Assembly: GCA_008636105.1 (NCBI GenBank)
Contig: VSDH01000001.1
Span: 1-64,000, forward strand
Length of the DNA: 64,000 bases
Direction: 5' to 3'
Source: Candidatus Scalindua sediminis
GTDB lineage: Bacteria > Planctomycetota > Brocadiia > Brocadiales > Scalinduaceae
Part shown: piece after piece, positions 9,274-16,518 of the stretch
Layout: each line of letters starts with the position of its first letter
Numbering within the stretch: position 1 is the stretch's first letter
Made by a program: the position numbers and the translations under genes
The notes under the pieces: generated by a model
The model's database searches: none
What the model was told of the DNA's origin: nothing
What the model saw: only the letters and a program-made list of their open reading frames with translations

Positions 9274-9513
9274 GTGGAAAATGATTTTATAAAAAAGCTT
9301 TCAAAGCGATATAGCCCTCAGTTCGGTAATATTGCAGTAGATATGGGATTTATAACTGCAGAACAACTAACAGATGCCCTTGCCGAACAAGCTGAGGATA
9401 GTCTTTCTAACAGACCCCACAGATTCATAGGATTTATATTATCTGTACATGGTTGGATAACCAATGAACAGGTTGATATTGTTTTAGATATATTATTTAA
9501 GGCGCCTGCCTAG
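9274..9513 (+). CDS. Small protein with MshEN/GspE N-terminal-like motif
   Basis: I place the start at GTG 9274 because GGAGGG (9261-9266) lies 7 nt upstream. The in-frame ATG at 9259 has no ribosome-binding site and would absorb that motif. The product is 79 residues and soluble. The core reads FGNIAVDMGFITAEQLTDAL, then about 25 residues later GWITNEQVDIVLDILF. This repeated G-x-I-x-x-E-Q-(L/V)-x-x-(A/V)-L pattern resembles the small helical domains at the N-terminus of type II/IV secretion ATPases (MshEN type, some of which bind c-di-GMP). It stands alone here, without an ATPase. The function is not known. Confidence 0.6.
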   Translation: MENDFIKKLSKRYSPQFGNIAVDMGFITAEQLTDALAEQAEDSLSNRPHRFIGFILSVHGWITNEQVDIVLDILFKAPA

Positions 9514-9641
9514 TTTAAAGGATTGCATACATAACTGTAAAAAGCCTTAGAGTATCATTATCAAACTTATTTGACATAGCTACAACCCCTTTCCTTCCTT
9601 CTTAGAATCTTCTAATTGCTTTTATATTTACTCATTCTTCT

Positions 9642-9680
9642 CTTTTTAAGCAAGGATTGATTTATATTATAACCTGCCCC
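9642..9680. repeat. Dispersed repeat A, copy 1 (partial)
   Basis: The segment starts CTTTTTAAGCAAGGATTGA and continues TTTATATTAT, followed by CCTGCCCC. The same left module occurs at 11354-11381 and 12385-12412, and a short form occurs at 10411-10443. This copy keeps only the left module. It lies 35 bp from the 3' end of the minus-strand prepilin gene. Confidence 0.75.
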
Positions 9681-9714
9681 ACAGCCTAACAAAATCATTC
9701 TGCCTGAGTCGGAA

Positions 9715-10386
9715 TTATGTACCATCTTGTAATATATAAGAATCCGTTCCACCCGTAACCGCTAAATTATCTACATAGACGTTGTCTCTATTACCAGCCG
9801 CATCCGTCCAGCCTGCATTCTGAGATGCAACCCATTCCACATGACCATCAATATAAACCAGATTTTGCCCATCACCTTCAAAATCGCCATTACCAGCAAG
9901 ATTAACAGTACCACCATGATTTGGCGACCTGTTATTTTTGGGGGTGCCGAGTCCAGGATTATTTGAAGGACGGTCTCCCGCAATCGCAACACCGGCGTTA
10001 TCCGCCGGGGTATGCGTGCCGTCATAGCCGTAACTACATTCATCCTTCTCAAAGGCATCGCCTGCTGTGATACCGGCATTCGTAACATCTGTAACAAGGT
10101 TATCACTAGGGCACATAAACACTTTTCTTTCCGAAATGTAATCAGGATAAAGTTTGTTGAGAGCCGTCATTGCAGTTGCACCAGTTGGAAAGGTTTCGTT
10201 ATTTTCATTTAAGTACATGATTAAGCCCATACCAATCTGCCTCAGGTTGCTGGTACAATGTGTCCTGCGGCCAGACTCTCTGACCCTGCTCAGTGCAGGA
10301 AGCAGTATGCCGGCAAGGACGCCGATAATGGCAATCACAACCAATAATTCGATAAGTGTAAAACCCTTATTAAGCTTTATTGTCAT
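9715..10386 (-). CDS. Type II secretion / type IV pilin-like protein with H-X9-DG C-terminus
   Basis: The protein has 223 residues. The N-terminus MTIKLNKG-FTLIELLVVIAIIGVL is a class III (type IV prepilin-like) signal, so a prepilin peptidase would cut after Gly8. The following hydrophobic helix anchors the subunit. Then come the SRVRESGRRTHCTSNLRQIGMGLIMY segment and the C-terminal YIDGHVEWV, both typical of the large prepilin-like families of Planctomycetota and relatives. It is predicted to be an envelope pseudopilin. No pilus assembly genes are nearby, and it is bracketed by repeat A copies, so it may have moved as a single-gene unit. Confidence 0.82.
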   Translation of the reverse strand: MTIKLNKGFTLIELLVVIAIIGVLAGILLPALSRVRESGRRTHCTSNLRQIGMGLIMYLNENNETFPTGATAMTALNKLYPDYISERKVFMCPSDNLVTDVTNAGITAGDAFEKDECSYGYDGTHTPADNAGVAIAGDRPSNNPGLGTPKNNRSPNHGGTVNLAGNGDFEGDGQNLVYIDGHVEWVASQNAGWTDAAGNRDNVYVDNLAVTGGTDSYILQDGT

Positions 10387-10410
10387 ATTCGAAACTTTTT
10401 TCCATTGTTT

Positions 10411-10443
10411 TCTTTTTTAGCAAGGATTGAATCATTTGTCAAT
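10411..10443. repeat. Dispersed repeat A, copy 2 (short form)
   Basis: TCTTTTTTAGCAAGGATTGA runs directly into ATCATTTGTCAAT. It therefore joins the left module of copies 1, 3 and 4 to the right module (GGATTGAAGCATTTGTCA) of copies 3 and 4, without the intervening 70-90 bp. It sits 24 bp upstream of the prepilin start codon. Confidence 0.7.
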
Positions 10444-10461
10444 TATAAGTATAGTGCTTAG

Positions 10462-10500
10462 GTGATTATACCTGTACTTCGGACAGCGGTACATAATCAC
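10462..10500. repeat. Hairpin downstream of higA
   Basis: GTGATTAT (10462-10469) pairs with ATAATCAC (10493-10500), and CTGT pairs with ACAG inside, around a TTCG turn. It lies 44 bp beyond the 3' end of higA. It has no T-run, so a terminator role is uncertain. Confidence 0.5.
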
Positions 10501-10543
10501 ACCCCAACACCATGACTATTGACTGGTCTGACCTTAATTGTCC

Positions 10544-10837
10544 TCATACAGCTATAGCCTCAATTTTTTTCCAGTCATTTGACTTCCTTGAGGCATGCCA
10601 TAAATCGTAATTTTGTTGAAGATTTAACCACAACTCAGGAGTTGTATTGAAGGCTTTAGCTAATCTTAGCGCCATATTTGGGGTAACAGAGCCGTGTTCA
10701 TTAACAACCTTGGAAAGGGTTTTTCTTGATACTCCTAAATTTACAGATAGGTTTGAAATTGTTAGAGAAAGTGGTTCTAAATAATGCCTTTTTAATATTC
10801 CTCCGGGATGAGTAGGAGGTCGTTTTCGTATTCTCAT
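10544..10837 (-). CDS. higA: HigA-type antitoxin (XRE family)
   Basis: This 97-residue helix-turn-helix protein should neutralise the adjacent HigB-type toxin and repress the operon. The start RIRKRPPTHPGGILKRHYLEPLSL is characteristic of HigA. It is followed by the XRE helix-turn-helix (about 29-58, VNLGVSRKTLSKVVNEHG) and the conserved tail RLAKAFNTTPELWLNLQQNYDLW. It lies 11 bp after the toxin gene, in the toxin-first order typical of higBA. Confidence 0.9.
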   Translation of the reverse strand: MRIRKRPPTHPGGILKRHYLEPLSLTISNLSVNLGVSRKTLSKVVNEHGSVTPNMALRLAKAFNTTPELWLNLQQNYDLWHASRKSNDWKKIEAIAV

Positions 10838-10848
10838 TTTAAATCCTC

Positions 10849-11127
10849 CTAATGATAATCGACATAATCCATATTGTAAACATTACCCTCTTTAAAACTA
10901 AAGACAATTCTCCAATTACCTGAAACTTTCACCGCCCAAATGCCCTTCATCTTTCCTTTGAGTTGATGCAAATTAGAACCTGGAAATCTCATATCAGTTA
11001 AAACATTTGATGCATCGAGTCTATCGAGAATATCTGACAATTTTTGTGCATGTTGAGTCTGAATTCCTTTCAGAGAACCATCATAAAAAAATTTCTCCAA
11101 GCCTTTATGAACGAAACTCTTTATCAC
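10849..11127 (-). CDS. higB: HigB-type toxin (RelE/ParE superfamily)
   Basis: This is a predicted ribosome-dependent mRNA endonuclease of 92 residues. The family pattern is clear: IKSFVHKGLEKFFYDGSLKGIQ at the N-terminus, LHQLKGKMKGIWAVKVSGNWRIVFSF in the core and the terminal MDYVDYH. The start is a GTG. It is the first gene of a two-gene operon with higA and is preceded by a perfect operator-like palindrome. The reading frame is intact and of normal length, so the module is probably functional. Confidence 0.9.
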   Translation of the reverse strand: MIKSFVHKGLEKFFYDGSLKGIQTQHAQKLSDILDRLDASNVLTDMRFPGSNLHQLKGKMKGIWAVKVSGNWRIVFSFKEGNVYNMDYVDYH

Positions 11128-11135
11128 TAAATAAG

Positions 11136-11154
11136 TGTAACCCGTCAGGTTACA
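11136..11154 (-). promoter_or_regulatory. Probable HigA operator
   Basis: TGTAACC-CGTCA-GGTTACA is a perfect 7-bp inverted repeat with a 5-bp spacer. It ends 9 nt upstream of the higB GTG codon. Palindromes of this type in front of higBA operons are bound by the antitoxin for autoregulation. That role here is inferred from position and symmetry. Confidence 0.65.
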
Positions 11155-11353
11155 TTTTTCAAGAAAAAAATAATGTTTTATTTAAAAGTTTTACCTGGAT
11201 TAAGTTTGTAGTTAATTTTTGCCTCTTTCAATCAATACAACATCAAGCATAAGTATCATCACCTGAAACATTGTAGAGCAGAAAGATTAAAGAATGGAAG
11301 CCAGCAATAATTGATGACCAAATTAATGGTATGTTTGGAATTTTCTCTTTACT

Positions 11354-11478
11354 CCTTTTAAGCAAGGATTGATTTATATTACAAAATATTTTCTATCAAA
11401 GATAGGCATGCCCCCCATAGCTTCCTTGCGTAAGCTAGGAATGGGGGCGGGTGATAGTGGATTGAAGCGTTTGTCAAT
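11354..11478. repeat. Dispersed repeat A, copy 3, carrying a GC palindrome
   Basis: The left module CCTTTTAAGCAAGGATTGA plus TTTATATTA (11354-11381) is followed by AT-rich sequence containing TATCAAAGATAGG. The palindrome at 11411-11451 (CCCCCCATAGC...AATGGGGGCGGG) comes next, then the right module GGATTGAAGCGTTTGTCAAT (11459-11478). Compared with copy 4, the palindrome sits to the right of the AAAGATAGG segment rather than to its left, so the palindrome and the backbone appear to be independent elements. The rest of 11128-11564 shows no gene. Confidence 0.75.
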
Positions 11479-11564
11479 AGGTAACCCTCATAATACTCGC
11501 CGTCTTGCTTGGCGGGACTGACCGACGTGTTTTTTGGCGGTTCCTATTTTTCCAATGTAGTTTA

Positions 11565-12254
11565 TCAATAACCAGGAAATTTTTCTATTTTTATCTTTTT
11601 TACATCAAGTTCTTGCAGTAACTCAAGCATTGCATCTACCATTTTTGGTGGTCCGCAGGTATAAAACATACGTTCCTGAAAATCAGAAACCTCTTTTTTG
11701 ATAATGTCAGTGGTAATATACCCAGAATGACCTTTCCAATTTACAGGTAGATTATTAAGGATATGGACAACCTTTATATTCGGGTTATTCTCAACCATCC
11801 TTTCAAAATCATACCGAAATACTATATCTCTTTCCTCCTCGTTTCCGTAAAGGAGAACTATGTCAGTATCTAATTTCAGGTCTGTACAATATTGGCATAT
11901 GCTATGAATGGGAGTGATACCAATTCCTCCACTCAAGAAACAGGTTTTTTTAATATCCTCTAGAACAAACCTTCCTCTTGGCCCTTTTATCTCTGCCCAT
12001 TCACCACCTTTGAGCCTGTCAAGCAATTGACTAAATGCAGAGTTAGTGATTTTCTTTGTAAATTCAATATATTCTTTTCGTGTTGGAGGGCTGCTAATAG
12101 TAAAGTGTTTCGTCTTTTTTTCTCCATCTACCTTCAGGGTGAGGAAGAAAAACTGACCTGCCTGAAAGTCAAATTCATCAAGTCTTCCAAAACGAAAGCT
12201 TTTAACATTATGCGTCCTCTGAATTACTTCCTTTACATGGGTTTCGTATCTCAC
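11565..12254 (-). CDS. FAD/NAD(P)-binding oxidoreductase, ferredoxin-NADP reductase family
   Basis: The 229-residue protein is a flavin- and pyridine-nucleotide-binding electron-transfer unit. It has an FAD-binding barrel with the signature KHFTISSPP (residues about 49-57). The nucleotide-binding domain has CFLSGGIGITPIHSIC, LLYGNEEERDIVF and MFYTCGPPKMVDAM near the C-terminus. There is no ferredoxin or cytochrome domain, so it needs an external partner, which the neighbourhood does not reveal. It is a lone minus-strand gene between repeat A copies 3 and 4. It could be a flavohaemoglobin-reductase-like or oxygenase-reductase component; the substrate cannot be told. Confidence 0.88.
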   Translation of the reverse strand: MRYETHVKEVIQRTHNVKSFRFGRLDEFDFQAGQFFFLTLKVDGEKKTKHFTISSPPTRKEYIEFTKKITNSAFSQLLDRLKGGEWAEIKGPRGRFVLEDIKKTCFLSGGIGITPIHSICQYCTDLKLDTDIVLLYGNEEERDIVFRYDFERMVENNPNIKVVHILNNLPVNWKGHSGYITTDIIKKEVSDFQERMFYTCGPPKMVDAMLELLQELDVKKIKIEKFPGY

Positions 12255-12384
12255 TTTATTATTTGTAGAGTTACGGGAATCTGTCCTTTACATTTTATAT
12301 TTAATTGAATAATAAATTTACATAATATAAAAATCAAGAGGAAATGGGAAAGATTTAATAAAGGTGAGATAGATGCTGATACTT

Positions 12385-12488
12385 CCTTTTAAGCAAGGAT
12401 TGATTTATATTATGACTTGCCCGCCAAGCGTTAGGGCGGGGGTGTACCTTTATAAAAGATAGGTATGAGGGATTGAAGCATTTGTCAT
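12385..12488. repeat. Dispersed repeat A, copy 4, carrying a GC hairpin
   Basis: The left module (12385-12412) matches copy 3 almost base for base. A GC hairpin CCCGCC-aagcgtta-GGGCGGG (12420-12440) follows, then TATAAAAGATAGGTATGAG and the right module GGATTGAAGCATTTGTCA (12470-12487). The repeat lies 62 bp from the 3' end of the DUF5131 gene, the same relation to a minus-strand gene as the other copies. Confidence 0.75.
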
Positions 12489-12549
12489 TTTGAAAGATTC
12501 GATCCTCCTGTACTTACTATTATGCGAAATGAGCTGTTATGCGTTAAAC

Positions 12550-13275
12550 TTAAACTGTAGTTAATTCGTGTGTGGGCATTTCATCCCACGTAACACCATC
12601 TAGAATCCTTCCATTTTTCTTCTTCTGAACACCTCCCCATTGTTTAAAAAAGAATGCCACACCTTGTTCAATGCATTGGTCTCTTACCTCTCTTACCCAG
12701 TCTGCTTCAATAGAACGCGCCTTTGGACCAGATTCCCCACCAACAATAACCCAATCAATGCCTGACAGGTTTAATTTGTCAAGAGATCCAAGTAAAGGTT
12801 CTAATGAAAGAAATTTTATGTTTGCAGGTGTTTTTCTCAAATAATCTATACGGTATTTAAAAGTCTCATTCTCAACTGTAACCCCCATCCAAATGTGATT
12901 TTCCCATTTAAGTTTTTCTGATAATTCTAATAGACGTCTGGCTCGCTTAGTTAAGACTTGATAAAGATGTTGGTCTGCTGCACACATTACATCAAATACT
13001 TGTTTTACAAAATTAAAAGGTACTTTTTTATGAAAGATATCGCCCATAGAGTTTACAAAAATCATATTTGGCTTTTTCCACCCTAAAGGGGCATCCAACA
13101 TATGGGGATGGCACGCAACTTCAAAGCCATTAATATAATTTTGCTGCCCCATTGCTTTAAGTCTTTTTGCCATTCTTTCTGCGTAACAATTATCACAGCC
13201 TTCGCTAATTTTATTACAACCAGTTACAGGGTTCCAGGTAGATTCTGTCCATTCAATTTTTGATTGTGTAGCCAT
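12550..13275 (-). CDS. DUF5131 family protein (phage Gp37/Gp68-like)
   Basis: The 241-residue protein opens with SKIEWTESTWNPVTGCNKISEGCDNCYAERMA, the family signature with three cysteines spaced C-x6-C-x2-C. This cluster may bind an iron-sulfur centre. Later motifs include MGDIFHKKVPFNFVKQVFDVM, LTKRARRL and the glycine-rich WVIVGGESGPKARSIEADWVREVRDQC. Homologues occur on phages and genomic islands and are usually paired with TcmP, as here. The biochemical activity is not established. The gene follows the TcmP remnant by 2 bp. Confidence 0.85.
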   Translation of the reverse strand: MATQSKIEWTESTWNPVTGCNKISEGCDNCYAERMAKRLKAMGQQNYINGFEVACHPHMLDAPLGWKKPNMIFVNSMGDIFHKKVPFNFVKQVFDVMCAADQHLYQVLTKRARRLLELSEKLKWENHIWMGVTVENETFKYRIDYLRKTPANIKFLSLEPLLGSLDKLNLSGIDWVIVGGESGPKARSIEADWVREVRDQCIEQGVAFFFKQWGGVQKKKNGRILDGVTWDEMPTHELTTV

Positions 13276-13277
13276 AA

Positions 13278-14057
13278 TTACTCTCCTATGAATTTAATTT
13301 GTGCCCCTTTAGTAACAGTATTATTTCTTTGTCTTGGTTTTCTTTGTATTTCAATCAAACCTTCTTGTTCTAACTGCATTAAAGCTTCCTTAATTGTCTT
13401 TTTCACACCATTCGTATTTGCATATGCCCATTCTTCAATCTCATCATAAGCCGTAGCTCCATGCTCTTTGCTATACTCTTGAATTCTATTACGTAGATCA
13501 ACTTTCCCAGGATCCTCAAACAAAGACATTTGTGCAGTTTTAACACCAATAGCTTCAAAACGATATTCAACATCACTAACTCGTGCCATATTATCTTTCA
13601 TAACCTCTAATGCTTTAAAATGTTGTGACGCATGAATAAGATAATATCGAGGACGAACGCCCTGACCAGGAGTATTAATTCGAAAAGGCATAACATATCT
13701 TGACTTTGCTATCTCTCGAAGGTTCTTGCAATATAAATTCATGAAGAACAGCTGGCGTTGTTCAGCATTTTGTGTTTCATCTACATCTTTATATTCTTCA
13801 GTGCCAAACAACTCCAACATAGATTGTTCTGCATGATCTTGTTCCCAAAACCGAACCACATCGTAGACCATATAATTGATAAAAATTTCACTTCTCGGGT
13901 AAGACAAGATTCTTTTCAATGTTTGCATTGAAAAACCAGAGTATCCAAACGGATCCACAAAAAAGAACATGGGATAATCTTTAATGGCCTTTGTATCAAT
14001 TTCATCTAATATTGCATTAGGTCCTCCTTTAGGTTTTGATTTATTATACCAAAAGAG
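13278..14057 (-). pseudogene. tcmP: TcmP-like protein, N-terminally truncated
   Basis: The residues from about VDPFGYSGFSMQTLKRILSYPRSEIFINYMVYDVVRF onward match the middle and C-terminal part of the three-Cys-motif partner protein TcmP, which usually accompanies DUF5131. Full-length members carry roughly another 100 or more residues before this point, including a D-x-FAGPG segment, and these are absent. The frame is open upstream of ATG 13970 for 29 codons back to a TAA at 14058-14060. That stretch has no ATG, GTG or TTG, and no Shine-Dalgarno precedes 13970. The gene therefore looks cut at its 5' end by the repeat-rich sequence beyond 14060. The remaining 230 codons are intact and end 2 bp from DUF5131. 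Confidence 0.6.
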
Positions 14058-14398
14058 TTACCTAATTACTGAGCATATACAACAGCGACCGCGATTGTAA
14101 ATGTATATGAAAAATCTTACTTATATAAACAAATAAGACTATCTTTTTGAAGATATTTAAAATGTGACAAATGTGATTTGTAACTGCTGTCTATTGGTGG
14201 TTATTATAAAAGAGTGGGTTTGGATTGCAATGGAAATAATAGGCTGGAATCAAGAAGCTAGAGGTAAGTCTGTTCTTCGTTAAAGAGTTAGGGTCACGAA
14301 GCCAGTTTAGTTGAGGGGTAAGGGTAACGTTAAGACAGAAGATAAAAGCGAGAGGCTACAGTGAAATACCTGTCTGCCGTCAGGCGGGGATACTCGAT
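14058..14398. repeat. Repeat-rich spacer (families C and D)
   Basis: There is no intact gene. Bases 14088-14140 (CCGCGATTGTAAATGTATATG...) resemble 16115-16170 (CCGCGAATATAAATGTATGTG...) and part of 16871-16890. Bases 14161-14186 match 16975-17000 with two differences. Bases 14203-14237 are identical over 35 nt to 17071-17105, with the last 19 nt also at 15421-15439. This is a mosaic of sequence duplicated elsewhere in the island. Confidence 0.65.
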
Positions 14399-14731
14399 TC
14401 AGAATTGTAGACTCTTTTTTATGCGAAATGGTCTAATCGATTTTAATTTATTAGTTTCGCTGCGTTTCGCTTTATATAAATCCCAGCGAAGTTGTAGGTT
14501 AATCCAAAAATCTTCTGAAACTCTAAAAAATTTTGCCAGCCTTAACGCTGTACTGGGTGTAATTCCTCGTCGTTTATTAACAATTTCATTTATCCTCTGG
14601 TATGGAACATTTATCTCCTTTGATAGCTTCCTTTGGGTAATACCCATAGGAATTAAAAACTCTTCAAGAAGCATTTCCCCAGGATGGGTTGGCTCACGAT
14701 GTGTTGGTATACGAACCATTTCTACCTCCAA
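14399..14731 (-). CDS. higA: HigA-type antitoxin (XRE family), second module
   Basis: This 110-residue antitoxin has the family hallmarks: REPTHPGEMLLEEFLIPMGITQRKLSKEI, an XRE helix-turn-helix (about 31-60, VPYQRINEIVNKRRGITPS) and RLAKFFRVSEDFWINLQLRWDLY. The start may be ATG 14731 or the internal ATG four codons later (MVRIPTHRE). It follows the toxin gene by 20 bp. It is clearly a different lineage from the HigA at 10544, so the island carries two non-identical higBA modules. Confidence 0.9.
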   Translation of the reverse strand: MEVEMVRIPTHREPTHPGEMLLEEFLIPMGITQRKLSKEINVPYQRINEIVNKRRGITPSTALRLAKFFRVSEDFWINLQLRWDLYKAKRSETNKLKSIRPFRIKKSLQF

Positions 14732-14751
14732 AAAATAAATTTTATTTCATA

Positions 14752-15045
14752 TCAATGATAATCAACTATCTCCACTTTTTCTGGCCCTGATTCCCACCAT
14801 TCAAAACATACACGATACCGATCGTTTATCCTGATGCTATATTGGCCTTTTCGATCACCGGTAAGTGGTTCAAATTTGTTGCCTATAGGAATGCGGAGTT
14901 CCCTAAGAAATTTGACCGAATCAAGTTGATCCAATTTTCTTGTTGCAACTTTCCACAAAACTCGTGGACATATTTTCCTGGCACTTTTTGTGTTTCTGCC
15001 GTTGTAAATATCTTCCGTTCCTTGATTTTTAAACGACTGAATCAC
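14752..15045 (-). CDS. higB: HigB-type toxin, second module
   Basis: This is a predicted mRNA interferase. The conserved sequence starts IQSFKNQGTEDIYNGRNTKSAR and continues CPRVLWKVATRKLDQLDS, LTGDRKGQYSIRINDRYRVCFEW and the terminal VEIVDYH. I prefer the GTG at 15045 as start because the family begins at that IQSF; the frame also contains a TTG at 15066, seven codons upstream. The product is about 97 residues. It is toxin-first with higA 20 bp downstream, probably autoregulated by the HigA protein. Confidence 0.88.
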   Translation of the reverse strand: MIQSFKNQGTEDIYNGRNTKSARKICPRVLWKVATRKLDQLDSVKFLRELRIPIGNKFEPLTGDRKGQYSIRINDRYRVCFEWWESGPEKVEIVDYH

Positions 15046-15227
15046 AAATACATGATAGCAGGACAATCATGATATTTCAACAGACAATATTATCCAAACT
15101 TTGTTTATTTAGCTTACGTATTGTGAAAGCATTTTATCGCTACTTACTTTTCATCCTAACAACAAGGAATGCCTTCTTCTGATGGACTGCAGCTGTATGA
15201 TGTGGCATGGTTATTCGTTCATACGCC

Positions 15228-15335
15228 TTTGTCTTGTAACGCGTTAACGCGACTGTTTTTTGTCGCGCGTTATTAAGTCACTCGTTATTTGGAAGAATTA
15301 TCCACGGAAATACACAGATTAGCACTGAAGATAGA
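15228..15335. repeat. 108-bp direct repeat B, copy 1
   Basis: The 108 bases from TTTGTCTTGTAACGCG to CACTGAAGATAGA recur at 17117-17224 in the same orientation with only two differences (ATCCACGG here, ATTCGCGG there). Inside is an imperfect hairpin built from TAACGCGTTAACGCGAC and GTCGCGCGTTA around TGTTTTTT. The two copies bracket the uspA-hepT-mntA segment. Confidence 0.9.
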
Positions 15336-15355
15336 AAACGAAAGACAGAGACTGG

Positions 15356-15413
15356 CCCCCATTCCTTGCTTTCTCCCGCAAAGCGGGACTTAACCGCAAG
15401 GAGGCATTGGGGG
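15356..15413. repeat. GC-rich palindromic repeat, copy 3
   Basis: CCCCCATTCCTTGC on the left is mirrored by GCAAGGA...TGGGGG on the right. In the middle lies an extra dyad CCCGC-aaa-GCGGG. The outer arms match the palindromes at 8967-9010 and 11411-11451. Confidence 0.7.
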
Positions 15414-15594
15414 TAAACAGTTTGGATTGCAATGGAAATTCATGTGGTTATTCGTTATTGGTTATTCGTTATTAGTTATTTGGGTGTGGTTAGATGTTAG
15501 TTTGCTCAGGCGAATCCCTCCAGAGGCGGATCTGCCTCAGGCATGACCCGTTTTGAAAATAAAACCACTGCCTGGGGTCTGCTTAATTCTTTTG

Positions 15595-16035
15595 TTATGT
15601 ACGATCATGCGTAGGTACTACAAGAACTGGACAAGAAGACCTCTGCAATACTTCCTCACTGACACTACCAACTATCAAATGGTAAACAGCCCCATGACCA
15701 TGAGAACCAACAACAATCAAATCAATCTTTAACTTACTCGATTCATCAAGAATAACCTCGATGGCTGACCCTTGAAGAAGAAGAGCCCTTGCATCTATTC
15801 CAGAATTCCGCAGTTTTTCCGCCTCATTTTGTAGTTCCTTATGTTCTTTGGGAAATTTCTGAGCAACTTGATCCCCTACGGGTTGCTGACCCTGGCCGAA
15901 GCCTACAAAACCTAGTTCAGGTTTCGCAACATGTAGCAACCATACTTTAGCAGACAAATCTAAAGCTAAAGTCTTTACATAATTCAAAATTATTTGAGAA
16001 GCTTTGGATAAATCAATCGCAATTAAAACGTTCAT
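15595..16035 (-). CDS. Universal stress protein, UspA family
   Basis: The 146-residue protein is a single Usp domain. It starts MNVLIAIDLSKASQIILNYV. Near the C-terminus it has the ATP-binding signature GSHGHGAVYHLIVGSVSEEVL followed by SCPVLVVPTH, so this is the nucleotide-binding subclass. Such proteins dimerise in the cytoplasm and are induced by starvation or other stress; the specific role is unknown. A GGAGAGAGGAA Shine-Dalgarno precedes the ATG. It is a lone gene between two copies of repeat B. Confidence 0.92.
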   Translation of the reverse strand: MNVLIAIDLSKASQIILNYVKTLALDLSAKVWLLHVAKPELGFVGFGQGQQPVGDQVAQKFPKEHKELQNEAEKLRNSGIDARALLLQGSAIEVILDESSKLKIDLIVVGSHGHGAVYHLIVGSVSEEVLQRSSCPVLVVPTHDRT

Positions 16036-16161
16036 TTCCTCTCTCCTATTTTTCGGAATTATGGAATTATGGGGACAGCGCCCGCATTTAAGATATTAGA
16101 GGCTAGTCCCAGCCCGCGAATATAAATGTATGTGAAACGCTTACTTGTATATACAAGCAAG

Positions 16162-16518
16162 TTATATTTGATTTGATGGTATTAAAATGTGATGAAAGAA
16201 GCTTTGAACTTCCTTTAGCGTCGGGATTTTATTTTCAATTACATCCCATATAATCTTTTCGTTTATTCCAAAATATTCATGCACCACTATGTCTCTTAAG
16301 CCAGCTATCTTTTTCCATTCCACACTTTTGTATTTTCTTCTAACATCGGCTGGTATATGCTTTACCGCCTCCCCAATAATTTCTAAGTTTCTCATAACAG
16401 CATCAAATGTCTTTCGATCATTGAAAAATTCACTCTTCGTAGTATTTGTATATTCCAATATTCTGGTTATGCTTTTATGTATATCCTTTACGAATAAAAG
16501 CCAATCCCTCTCAGACAT
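16162..16518 (-). CDS. hepT: HepT-like ribonuclease toxin (DUF86)
   Basis: This 118-residue all-helical HEPN protein carries the R-x4-H active-site motif R75-DIVV-H80 (LRDIVVHEYFG). The upstream helices (MRNLEIIGEAVKHIPADVR) are typical of the HepT/MntA toxin-antitoxin type. In that type MntA AMPylates HepT near a conserved Tyr, which is present here as Y82. The gene overlaps the end of the nucleotidyltransferase gene by 8 bp, the usual coupling. The toxin frame is intact although the antitoxin frame appears damaged. Confidence 0.85.
   Translation of the reverse strand: MSERDWLLFVKDIHKSITRILEYTNTTKSEFFNDRKTFDAVMRNLEIIGEAVKHIPADVRRKYKSVEWKKIAGLRDIVVHEYFGINEKIIWDVIENKIPTLKEVQSFFHHILIPSNQI

Larger units (their letters stand above)
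15067..15594. other. Repeat-filled spacer without genes
   Basis: About half of this stretch is occupied by the 108-bp repeat B (15228-15335), the GC palindrome at 15356-15413 and a short repeat D copy at 15421-15444. The motif TTATTCGTTATTGGTTATTCG around 15445-15480 is a low-complexity tandem. I see no coding potential on either strand. Confidence 0.55.

Noticed and set aside
9642-12488. Repeat A copies as a CRISPR array or as true integron attC sites
   Set aside because: Spacing is 0.7-1.0 kb with whole genes between, so it is not CRISPR. No GTTRRRY/RYYYAAC box pair is convincing, so I report only a cassette-like layout.
12500-12549. GTTATGCGTTAAAC near the DUF5131 3' end as an attC core
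   Set aside because: It resembles part of known attC sites, but no complementary left box is present at the right distance and the other repeat A copies lack it.
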